From contig VBKX01000105.1 of NCBI GenBank assembly GCA_005879435.1, positions 1-6,550 on the forward strand: a DNA stretch of 6,550 nt. The letters run 5' to 3'. Both the position numbers and the translations under genes were made by a program. Source of the stretch: Deltaproteobacteria bacterium. Its GTDB lineage: Bacteria > Desulfobacterota > Binatia > UBA9968. This document shows, in pieces, positions 1 through 5,349 of this stretch; the stretch's first letter is position 1; the number at the start of each line of letters is the position of its first letter. The notes under the pieces were generated by a model. It was not told where the DNA came from. It did not search any database and worked only from the letters and a program-made list of their open reading frames with translations.

Positions 1-1
1 A

Positions 2-46
2 AGCAGGGAAGAGACGATTCGCGGGTTCGCCAAGGCGATGACCTAA
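2..46 (+). CDS. Possible C-terminal tail of an upstream gene (partial)
   Basis: One frame is open from the window edge to a TAA and encodes 14 residues (SREETIRGFAKAMT). The stretch reads like a charged, helical protein C-terminus; similar 'ET-RGFAKA' endings occur in periplasmic ABC-type substrate-binding proteins, but 14 residues cannot establish a family. It lies on the same strand as gloA and ends 62 bp before it, so it could be the preceding gene of the same unit. Another frame is also open from the edge into gloA, but it has no plausible start codon. Low confidence; the gene itself lies outside the window. Confidence 0.35.
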   Translation, partial: SREETIRGFAKAMT

Positions 47-93
47 ACGCTGTCGTTCCGTCACGGTTCTCGACGACGCTGAACATTCCACTA

Positions 94-101
94 AGAGGGA
101 G
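94..101 (+). promoter_or_regulatory. Shine-Dalgarno site of gloA
   Basis: A purine-rich AGAGGGAG stretch ends 7 nt before the ATG at 109. It fixes that ATG as the gloA start, although the same frame stays open further upstream to the window edge. Confidence 0.7.
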
Positions 102-108
102 AAAGATT

Positions 109-501
109 ATGCAAATCGTCCATACGATGATCCGAGTCAACGATCTCGATCAAAGTTTGAAATTCTATTGCGACGGCCTCGGCATGAAGCTTCTGAAAAA
201 AAGAGAATACGAGTCCGGCCGCTTTACCAATGTCTTCGTCGGCTATGGTTCCGAAGAGACCGACGCGGTTATCGAGCTGACCTACAACTGGGATACGCAC
301 TCATATAATATCGGCAACGGTTTCGGACATATCGCTCTCGGCGTGCCTGACGTTTACAAAGCCTGCGAAGAATTTCGCGCCAAAGGGGTCAAGATCGTGC
401 GCGAACCGGGTCCGATGAAACATGGGAGCAACAGCAACGCCATTGCCTTCCTCGAGGATCCTAACGGCTACAAAATCGAGCTGACCACCCGCGCGAAGTA
501 G
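109..501 (+). CDS. gloA: Lactoylglutathione lyase (glyoxalase I)
   Basis: This 130-residue, single-domain enzyme of the VOC superfamily isomerises the hemithioacetal of methylglyoxal and glutathione to S-lactoylglutathione in the cytoplasm, the first step of methylglyoxal detoxification. The opening MQIVHTMIRVNDLDQSLKFY and the central FVGYG...AVIELTYNW and GHIALGV blocks closely match bacterial GloA. The four expected metal ligands are present: His5, Glu56, His74 and Glu124. The length and the lack of the longer insertions of Zn-type enzymes fit the Ni/Co-activated class (E. coli GloA, 135 aa). Relative to E. coli, the loop after 'GPMKHG' (about residues 106-110) is about two residues longer, which shifts the last ligand from 122 to 124. 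The start is set by a good Shine-Dalgarno. A cupin gene follows 24 bp downstream on the same strand, probably co-transcribed. No glyoxalase II gene is in the window. Confidence 0.95.
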   Translation: MQIVHTMIRVNDLDQSLKFYCDGLGMKLLKKREYESGRFTNVFVGYGSEETDAVIELTYNWDTHSYNIGNGFGHIALGVPDVYKACEEFRAKGVKIVREPGPMKHGSNSNAIAFLEDPNGYKIELTTRAK

Positions 502-525
502 TCTTTACTAATTTTCAGAGACTTT

Positions 526-888
526 ATGCCGAGACTGATCGCAAAGCCGACTGTTGTTCCCGCGGCTGGTCGGCCGCCGAAGATTATCGAAGAATTTGTC
601 GGACGGGTGAATTCGCAAACTTCAGCGCTGAGCATCGCCAAGATGACCAGCCCTTCGGGTTGGCGCGAACCGGGGCAAACTCCCGAGTTCGATGAATATA
701 CGATCGTATTAAAAGGCGAACTGCAGGTTGAGACGCGCGAGGCGATTCACACGGTCGCTGCGGGGCAAGCCGTCATCGTTCATGCCGGCGAGTGGGTGCG
801 CTACGGAACGCCGGGTGCCGCGGGCGCTGAGTACATCGCGGTGTGCTTGCCGGCGTTCGCTCTGGCGACCGTGCATCGCGATGAATAA
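526..888 (+). CDS. Small single-domain cupin protein
   Basis: A 120-residue soluble protein with a cupin-type beta-barrel pattern. The first half of the barrel is around residues 46-70 (GWREPGQTPEFDEYTIVLKG) and the second around 79-95 (AGQAVIVHAGEWVRY). The order 'DEYTIVLKGELQVE ... AGQAVIVHAGEW' is typical of uncharacterised cupin_2 proteins. The classical motif 1 (G-x5-HxH-x3/4-E-x6-G) is altered: the HxH histidines are absent and the region has acidic residues (Glu54, Asp56, Glu57). In motif 2 a histidine (His86) sits where a proline is common. Metal binding and catalysis are therefore uncertain; it could be a binding or sensing protein. The ATG at 526 has only a weak purine-rich site (AGAGA), and the gene lies 24 bp after gloA. 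It ends 18 bp from the convergent TAXI gene, with no clear terminator between them. The fold is fairly sure; the function is unknown. Confidence 0.82.
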   Translation: MPRLIAKPTVVPAAGRPPKIIEEFVGRVNSQTSALSIAKMTSPSGWREPGQTPEFDEYTIVLKGELQVETREAIHTVAAGQAVIVHAGEWVRYGTPGAAGAEYIAVCLPAFALATVHRDE

Positions 889-906
889 AGCGTCCGCCCA
901 AGACCG

Positions 907-1827
907 TTACTTCTTGATGATCCGATAACCGACGCTGTCGAGAACGTTGTAGAGTTGAATGACGTCCGTCGTCGGGCTGTAGCCGACGCCGCCCAAGGTG
1001 GAGCGCACGTAAGAATCCTTCCACTTGGGATGGCCGGTGACATCGAGTTTCTCTTTGTTCACTAAGATCGACAGCACGAGTTTTTGTAACGTCACGGCGT
1101 AGTCCCGTTCGTCGCGGTTTCGCGTCATGATCACCGAGGGGACGGCGTAGGTCTCGAAGTCGTCCGCCCAAGGATAAACTGATTTTTCGATCTTCTTTTT
1201 GATATAGATTTGTTCCAAACCACTGTTCGGTGGAAACGCGACGAAGTGAAACGTTTTGTCCAGATTCCGAAAAGCCGGGACGGGCGCGCCGCCGATAAAA
1301 ATCAGCGCGTCGAGATCGCCGGTGCCGAGTTTTTTGATCGCCGCATCGGGCGCGTCGAAGACGCGTTCAACGTTCAAGTTGAAGCCGGCGAGCAATACCT
1401 CCGCCGTGAGAGCGGACCCTCCCTTTTCCGGCCCCACGGCGACTTTCTTGCCTTGCAGATCTTGTATCGTCCGAATGTCGCCGTTCTTCGTGATGATATG
1501 GATTTCTTCCGGATAGAGATTCAGAACGACCTTTGTCTCTTGCAATACATTCAAGCCGGTTTCTTTGAGCATGATCTCCGCGACGAACCGCAGGACGTCG
1601 AGTTGCATGATCGCGAGATCGACTTTGCCGGCCCCCAGCAAATTGACATTTTCGAAGGATCCATTGGTTTGAATGACTTCGATCGGGATCCCTTCTTTTT
1701 CGGCAACCTGCTTGATGTCCTGAGCGATCTTGAAGTAAGTCCCTTCGGCGGAACCCGTAGCGATGGTCAATGCCAGCGCGTAACCGTGAAGCAATAGCGT
1801 CAAAAACAAAACCGTGATCGTTCTCAT
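907..1827 (-). CDS. TAXI-family TRAP transporter solute-binding protein
   Basis: A 306-residue exported solute receptor of the TAXI type (TRAP-associated extracytoplasmic immunogenic protein). Such receptors capture a small substrate, often an organic anion or amino acid, in the periplasm and deliver it to a DctM-like membrane permease. Residues 1-19 form a signal peptide with a short hydrophobic core and an Ala-Leu-Ala cleavage site. The mature protein opens with LTIATGSAEGTYFKIA, the family's N-terminal signature. It is followed by NGSFENVNLL (about 55-64) and the Q-x-D block near 75-77, also typical. A second-lobe segment around GKKVAVGPEKGGSALTAEVLL fits the family. Length is near normal (about 310-330). 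The start is supported by a strong GGAGGG site 5 nt upstream. No permease gene is in the window, so this is an orphan receptor here. Its substrate cannot be read from the sequence. Confidence 0.88.
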   Translation of the reverse strand: MRTITVLFLTLLLHGYALALTIATGSAEGTYFKIAQDIKQVAEKEGIPIEVIQTNGSFENVNLLGAGKVDLAIMQLDVLRFVAEIMLKETGLNVLQETKVVLNLYPEEIHIITKNGDIRTIQDLQGKKVAVGPEKGGSALTAEVLLAGFNLNVERVFDAPDAAIKKLGTGDLDALIFIGGAPVPAFRNLDKTFHFVAFPPNSGLEQIYIKKKIEKSVYPWADDFETYAVPSVIMTRNRDERDYAVTLQKLVLSILVNKEKLDVTGHPKWKDSYVRSTLGGVGYSPTTDVIQLYNVLDSVGYRIIKK

Positions 1828-1832
1828 TTCGA

Positions 1833-1838
1833 CCCTCC
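1833..1838 (-). promoter_or_regulatory. Shine-Dalgarno site of the TAXI receptor gene
   Basis: On the minus strand a GGAGGG hexamer lies 5 nt before the ATG at 1827. It is the best ribosome binding site on this strand in the window; the other minus-strand genes have weak or no such site. Confidence 0.75.
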
Positions 1839-1927
1839 GGATTGAGCAGAGTTCACAAACAAGTTTGGCTGATATCGGCTTTCCCGTCGGAGTTCATTTT
1901 TGCTTGCTCCATCCTAACACTCGCCGG

Positions 1928-2416
1928 TCATGAGAGAAAACGCGTCGCTTGAAAGATACCGATCATCGTAAAAGCCAGCGCCAATGTCGCCTGCCGTAGA
2001 TCGCGTTGCGCCGAGAGTTCGCCGGCCACGGCGCCGATAAACGGACCGAGGACGACGCCGGGCAAGCCAAGAAAGATGCCGATAACCGCGCCGATGAGCG
2101 CACCCACGATCGCCCGCTTGGAAGCGCCAAACCTTTTGGCGCCGAACATCGTGGCCCAAAGATCGACACCCAAGGCAATTAAGGCAAGCGCGGCAAGGGC
2201 GGCGATTGTCCAAATTCCGACGTACTTAAAGCCTTCGGCCCACGCCGCGAGCAGCAGGCCGGCGAAGATAAGCGGCGTGCCGGGAATCGCCGGCAAGACG
2301 AGGCCCACCAAGCCGGCCAATACCAGAACCGACGCAATGAGCCAGAAGACTAGAGGAGATTCCATCCGGGGGCACGAAGAGGTTGCGAAAAATGGGTTGA
2401 GCGTCTCGATTGTCAC
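1928..2416 (-). CDS. DUF456 family integral membrane protein
   Basis: A small hydrophobic membrane protein of the DUF456 family, whose function is unknown. Up to 162 residues are encoded from a GTG at 2416. Visible landmarks are a first membrane hairpin with the conserved LVGLVLPAIPGTPLIFAGLL, a middle helix (IWTIAALAALALIALGVDLW), the family hallmark GAKRFGASK, then a glycine-rich hydrophobic stretch (AIVGALIGAVIGIFLGLPGV) ending in GAVAGEL. About four to five membrane segments are expected in the inner membrane. The start is ambiguous. The GTG at 2416 overlaps the hydrolase stop codon by 4 bp (GTGA), arguing for coupled translation. The ATG at 2365 gives 145 residues and begins MESPLVFW, which matches the usual start of the family better. 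Neither has a clear Shine-Dalgarno. Co-transcribed with the upstream hydrolase. Confidence 0.85.
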   Translation of the reverse strand: MTIETLNPFFATSSCPRMESPLVFWLIASVLVLAGLVGLVLPAIPGTPLIFAGLLLAAWAEGFKYVGIWTIAALAALALIALGVDLWATMFGAKRFGASKRAIVGALIGAVIGIFLGLPGVVLGPFIGAVAGELSAQRDLRQATLALAFTMIGIFQATRFLS

Positions 2417-3168
2417 TCATGCGGAACAACTGCGATGACCGCGTTTTCGGGTTGGGCCGGCTGCTCCACGGCCTCGTGAGCGGCAGCCAGCCGCTGCGCG
2501 ATGATCTTATAGACCTCGGGCGAAAAGCCAAAACCGAGATGGGTAGTATGGACCTCGATATGCTCGACATTGGCGGCATGCCGGTCGATGCAGGCTTCCC
2601 AGGCGACAACCGCGTCTCGGCGCGAATAAATCGCGATTACCGGGGTGTTGAGCGAGATCTTATTGCGTTTTTCGACCTCAGCGGCAATCGCCTCGATGTC
2701 AATTCCGCGGAGGAGAAGCGACTTGGCAATCACGGTATATTTCGGACCGCCGACGACGGGGGTGCCGAGGGTAATGACCTGGCCGATAAGATCCGCGCGC
2801 TCGCGCGCCAGCTCGCGCGCGAGATAACCGCCGAAGCTCCAGCCGATGAGATTGACTTTATGATTGGTGCGTCGGGCGAGGGACAACGCCCGTTTCAATA
2901 TGCGTGGAAGTAACTCGGACGCGGCGCCGCGATTGCGTCCCAGACCCCAGCCGCGCGCTCGATAGCCGAGCAAGCGGAGATAGCTCTTCAATATCGCCGT
3001 AGAGCCATCGCCGGCGCCGTAACCCGGCAGGATCAGCACCGGTCGACCGTGGCCGCGCGGCTGCCTCGCAAGACCGGGGAAACGGAACAACAGCCGCGGT
3101 AGCTCGATTAATCCGCGTGCTTCCCACAGCAGGCGAGACGGATCGGGTGGCTCAAAGCGGTTAGACAT
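2413..3168 (-). CDS. Alpha/beta hydrolase (esterase/lipase-like)
   Basis: A 251-residue alpha/beta-hydrolase-fold protein, probably a cytoplasmic carboxylic ester hydrolase; the substrate is unknown. PVLILPGYGAGDGS (about 43-56) is the oxyanion-hole strand-loop. GWSFGGYLAR (109-118) is the nucleophile elbow with Ser111 in G-x-S-x-G. VITLGTPVVGG (131-141) is the strand after it, as in PGAP1-like and triacylglycerol-lipase-like proteins. YSRRDAVV places the acid at Asp185, and HTTHLGFGFSPEV places the catalytic histidine at His210. No signal peptide or long membrane helix is seen. The ATG at 3168 lacks a Shine-Dalgarno but directly precedes a family-like start. The gene's stop overlaps the GTG of the DUF456 gene. 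The codons around 2799-2823 are very rich in CG and encode a tandem LARE-LARE repeat. The fold and triad are confident; the exact family is not. Confidence 0.87.
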   Translation of the reverse strand: MSNRFEPPDPSRLLWEARGLIELPRLLFRFPGLARQPRGHGRPVLILPGYGAGDGSTAILKSYLRLLGYRARGWGLGRNRGAASELLPRILKRALSLARRTNHKVNLIGWSFGGYLARELARERADLIGQVITLGTPVVGGPKYTVIAKSLLLRGIDIEAIAAEVEKRNKISLNTPVIAIYSRRDAVVAWEACIDRHAANVEHIEVHTTHLGFGFSPEVYKIIAQRLAAAHEAVEQPAQPENAVIAVVPHE

Positions 3169-3248
3169 GAATCAGTGTTGTCGGCTTAAAATCATTAACA
3201 GTCTACTGCGGCCCCAGCCGAGAAACAACTTATAGTTTTCCTTGCCAT

Positions 3249-3272
3249 CTCGGTACGGACGCGCAAACCGAG
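3249..3272 (-). other. Weak inverted repeat after the SDR gene
   Basis: CTCGGT at 3249-3254 and ACCGAG at 3267-3272 form a perfect 6-bp stem with a 12-nt loop, 15 bp beyond the stop codon of the SDR gene. No T-run follows on the minus strand, so it is not a standard intrinsic terminator. It may be an mRNA 3'-end structure or chance. The rest of the 3169-3287 gap shows AT-rich spots, including a TATAAG on the minus strand (3229-3234), but no well-spaced promoter that I would call. Confidence 0.3.
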
Positions 3273-3287
3273 CAGGTCCCGTCGAGC

Positions 3288-4232
3288 TCAAAGTGTTGTT
3301 AAGCCCTCGACGAGAGTCGGGAAGACAAGTCTCGGTACAAGTTCTCGCTTCATGCGGCTCGTGGCGGCGACCACGGAAGTCATACCCATGCGAATCATAT
3401 CACGGGTGAGCGACGCTGGCGTCCGGAATATCGTCGCGAACGTTTCACAGACGAACGCCGCTGCATAAAACGAGAAAGCCGGTAGGCGCCAAGGCTTTGG
3501 GCAGCCCCAATGGACGGCGAGTCGATCTAAAAATTCTTGAAGCAAGAGATGCTGATCGTCGCAGATGGTGTAAATACCGGATAGATCTTTCTCGATACTG
3601 ATTTCGACGTCGTTGAGGAAATCCGGTAGGGCGAGCAAGTGAATCCATGTCGGTTTGCGCCAAATCGCCATCAGACGCTTCTTCATTAGCCAATGTGCCG
3701 CTTCCAGGAGCTTCACGTTTCGTCCGTAAATCACTCCCGCGCGGAGTACGATCGGTGTCATGCCGCGGCCTTGACACGCACGAAACAGATATTTTTCAGC
3801 TTCGAGCCGAGTGCGCGCATGGCTCGACTTGGGATGAACGTTAAGTAGGCCCCTAGCCGGCGTGTCCGGCGTCGTATGTTCCTCGACGTGGGAAAAACTC
3901 ACAAGGATAAATTTTTGCACCCGCGCCGCGAGAGCGGCATCGACGATGGTCTCAGCGTAAACTGTATTCGTCAGACGGAGAAACCTTTCCGGGTATGGGC
4001 GGAAGAAGACGCCCGCGACGTAAACGATGCAGTTGATACCCGCGCAAATGTCTGGCAGCGACGCTCGGTCGGCGAGGTCGCCGTGAACAATCTCTACATT
4101 GGCGCCCTCGGACATATCGAAGGGTAAGGTGCGCTTGTGCGTGAGCAGGCGCAGTCGATGCGGCCCTGACATGAGAAACTTCGTTACAGGGGAGCCCAGG
4201 TTGCCCGCTGCGCCAACGATAAGGATGTTCAC
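3288..4232 (-). CDS. Atypical NAD(P)-binding SDR (epimerase-like)
   Basis: A 314-residue extended or atypical short-chain dehydrogenase/reductase. The N-terminus MNILIVGAAGNLGSPVTKFL holds the Rossmann dinucleotide loop G7-x-x-G10-x-x-G13. HGDLAD (50-55) and IVYVAGVFF (69-77) are the following cofactor-binding strands. AALAARVQKFILVSFSHV (99-116) is the strand bearing the usual Ser. VLRAGVIYG (162-170) corresponds to the 'R-x-x-x-x-Y/F-G' block of NAD-dependent epimerases. The catalytic YxxxK pair is not present: the aligned segment SHARTRLEAEK (137-147) has His138 and Arg142 instead. It may therefore be a non-catalytic or divergent reductase or isomerase, or an NmrA-like binding protein. The GTG start overlaps the nth stop codon (GTGA) and gives the complete Rossmann motif at once, so the two genes are probably translationally coupled. 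The substrate is unknown. Confidence 0.85.
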   Translation of the reverse strand: MNILIVGAAGNLGSPVTKFLMSGPHRLRLLTHKRTLPFDMSEGANVEIVHGDLADRASLPDICAGINCIVYVAGVFFRPYPERFLRLTNTVYAETIVDAALAARVQKFILVSFSHVEEHTTPDTPARGLLNVHPKSSHARTRLEAEKYLFRACQGRGMTPIVLRAGVIYGRNVKLLEAAHWLMKKRLMAIWRKPTWIHLLALPDFLNDVEISIEKDLSGIYTICDDQHLLLQEFLDRLAVHWGCPKPWRLPAFSFYAAAFVCETFATIFRTPASLTRDMIRMGMTSVVAATSRMKRELVPRLVFPTLVEGLTTL

Positions 4233-4888
4233 CGGTTATGCGTAAAAATTTTGGTTTTCTGCGGAAACGGACAGAGATCTTTGATCGTGCATTCGGGACA
4301 CTTTGGTTTTTTCGCGAGACAAACTCGACGGCCATGATACTGCATCAGATGGCCGATTGTCATCAGGTCGGTTTCGATTTTGTCCGGGTCGGTTTTTTTT
4401 GTGAAGCCAAGACGCTGCGAGAGACGCATGACGTGGGTGTCGACGCCGATCGTTTGCTGGCCGAAGGCGTTACCGAGGACGATGTTCGCCGTCTTGCGTC
4501 CGACGCCGGGCAACGACACGAGATCTTCTAAATTGCTCGGAACTTTACCACCGAAGCGCTCGACCAGAGCGCGGCAGCAATTGTGAATCGATTTGGCTTT
4601 GTTACGATAAAAATTGATCTTGCTGATCTGGGTCTGCAATCTTGCCGGCGGCGTGGCCGCGAAATCCGCAGCGGTGTGATGGGTCTTGAATAAATCGACA
4701 GTGACTTTGTTGACCAGATCGTCGCGCGCCTGGGCGGCGAGAATGAGCGCGATGAGGAGCTCGAGCGGGTTGGTGAAATCGAGATCGAGCTTGGCGTCGG
4801 GATGAACCTTCTCCAACCGCGTGAGAATCTCCCTCATCCGAGCCGATGGTGCTGCGGCTTTGGCTTTAGGCTGGCGCGTCGTTGCCAT
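4229..4888 (-). CDS. nth: Endonuclease III (DNA glycosylase/AP lyase)
   Basis: A base-excision repair enzyme of 219 residues that removes oxidised pyrimidines from DNA and cleaves the abasic site. Landmarks: PLELLIALILAAQARDDLVNKVT (41-63; usual form SAQ-T-D); the helix-hairpin-helix LPGVGRKTANIVLG (126-139) with catalytic Lys132; IGVDTHVMRLSQRLG (147-161) with catalytic Asp150; and the [4Fe-4S] ligands C190-x6-C197-x2-C200-x5-C206. The length is close to E. coli Nth (211) plus an Ala/Lys-rich N-terminal extension of about 15 residues. I chose the ATG at 4888. An upstream TTG (4945) would add 19 unfamiliar residues and run through the ribosome site of the divergent gene. The ATG has no Shine-Dalgarno, and a candidate promoter would give a very short leader. 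The stop overlaps the GTG of the SDR gene. Confidence 0.95.
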   Translation of the reverse strand: MATTRQPKAKAAAPSARMREILTRLEKVHPDAKLDLDFTNPLELLIALILAAQARDDLVNKVTVDLFKTHHTAADFAATPPARLQTQISKINFYRNKAKSIHNCCRALVERFGGKVPSNLEDLVSLPGVGRKTANIVLGNAFGQQTIGVDTHVMRLSQRLGFTKKTDPDKIETDLMTIGHLMQYHGRRVCLAKKPKCPECTIKDLCPFPQKTKIFTHNR

Positions 4889-4905
4889 TATGGTTTTACA
4901 GGGTA

Positions 4906-4933
4906 AATATGCTACCTGGAATTCAGTTGTCAA
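4906..4933 (-). promoter_or_regulatory. Candidate sigma70-type promoter for nth
   Basis: On the minus strand a perfect -35 hexamer TTGACA (4928-4933) is followed after 16 bp by CATATT (4906-4911), a 4/6 match to TATAAT that keeps A at position 2 and T at position 6. The expected RNA start is around 4900, leaving a leader of only about 10-15 nt before the nth ATG. This agrees with the missing Shine-Dalgarno. The -35 box touches the Shine-Dalgarno of the divergent gene. Seen by eye only. Confidence 0.5.
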
Positions 4934-4940
4934 AGGGGGG
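4933..4940 (+). promoter_or_regulatory. Shine-Dalgarno site deciding the Rho_N-like gene start
   Basis: AAGGGGGG lies 8 nt before the ATG at 4949. A possible GTG start at 4940 would begin inside this site, so the ATG is preferred. I see no well-spaced plus-strand promoter in the 60-bp gap; one would have to lie over the first codons of nth. Confidence 0.65.
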
Positions 4941-4948
4941 TGCAAACG

Positions 4949-5341
4949 ATGGAACTGAAAGAACTGAGAAAATTACCGATGCCCAAACTGCGCGATGTCG
5001 CCAAACAGGAAACCGATCTCAAAAACGTCATCGCTCTGGAAAAAGAGGAGCTGGTCAAAGCGATCGCGGCGGCTCAGGGGATTCCTTACGACGAGACGCA
5101 TAAGGACTTAAATGCGATTCACGCGGTCAAACAAGATATACGAGCGCTGCAGAAGCAGAAGGTCGAGCTTCTAACGTCGAGCGCTGATCGCAAAAAAATC
5201 AAAAAGCTCCGACGCAAGGTCAATTTCATGAAGCGGGTGACACGCCATCTCGCGCATGACGCGAAGTTGGCGGCGGCGGTAGCCGCGGCAAAACCCGCCG
5301 CTCCGGCTGCTCCCGCTCAGACTCCACCCGCCGCTTCGTAG
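4949..5341 (+). CDS. Small Rho_N-like domain protein with coiled coil
   Basis: A 130-residue, strongly charged protein. Residues 1-42 (MELKELRKLPMPKLRDVAKQ..., then EKEELVKAIAAAQ) resemble the Rho N-terminal domain, a small SAP-like helical fold. In Rho (MNLTELKNTPVSEL...) it lies next to the RNA-binding cold-shock domain. Residues about 51-101 are rich in Lys/Arg/Gln/Glu with heptad-like spacing, suggesting a long helix or coiled coil with a basic patch (DRKKIKKLRRK, 80-90). Residues 107-130 are a low-complexity Ala/Pro tail. There is no Rho ATPase, so it is a stand-alone domain, not Rho. A nucleic-acid-binding or nucleoid role is an inference; the function is unknown. The gene diverges from nth and is followed 8 bp later by the radical SAM gene, whose Shine-Dalgarno overlaps this gene's TAG, so the two are probably one operon. 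Confidence 0.78.
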   Translation: MELKELRKLPMPKLRDVAKQETDLKNVIALEKEELVKAIAAAQGIPYDETHKDLNAIHAVKQDIRALQKQKVELLTSSADRKKIKKLRRKVNFMKRVTRHLAHDAKLAAAVAAAKPAAPAAPAQTPPAAS

Positions 5342-5349
5342 GGTATCGT

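Noticed and set aside
889..906. Terminator between the convergent cupin and TAXI genes
   Set aside because: The 18-bp gap shows no inverted repeat and no T-run on either strand.
1210..1797. 195-codon open frame on the plus strand opposite the TAXI gene
   Set aside because: The opposite strand encodes a complete secreted receptor with signal peptide, Shine-Dalgarno and family motifs; this frame shows no recognisable motif and is a shadow.
2410..2913. 167-codon open frame on the plus strand opposite the hydrolase
   Set aside because: It lies wholly antisense to a gene with a full Ser-Asp-His triad; the translation looks like a composition artefact of GC-rich DNA.
4895..4913. Plus-strand TTTACA and TATGCT as a promoter for the Rho_N-like gene
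   Set aside because: The boxes are only 7 bp apart, far from the needed spacing of about 17.
4889..4945. TTG start extending nth by 19 residues
   Set aside because: The added residues do not resemble the family, the start is a rare codon without a Shine-Dalgarno, and it would overlap the candidate nth promoter.
4940..4948. GTG start for the Rho_N-like gene
   Set aside because: It would begin inside the G-rich Shine-Dalgarno; the ATG at 4949 has correct spacing and matches the start of the Rho_N pattern.
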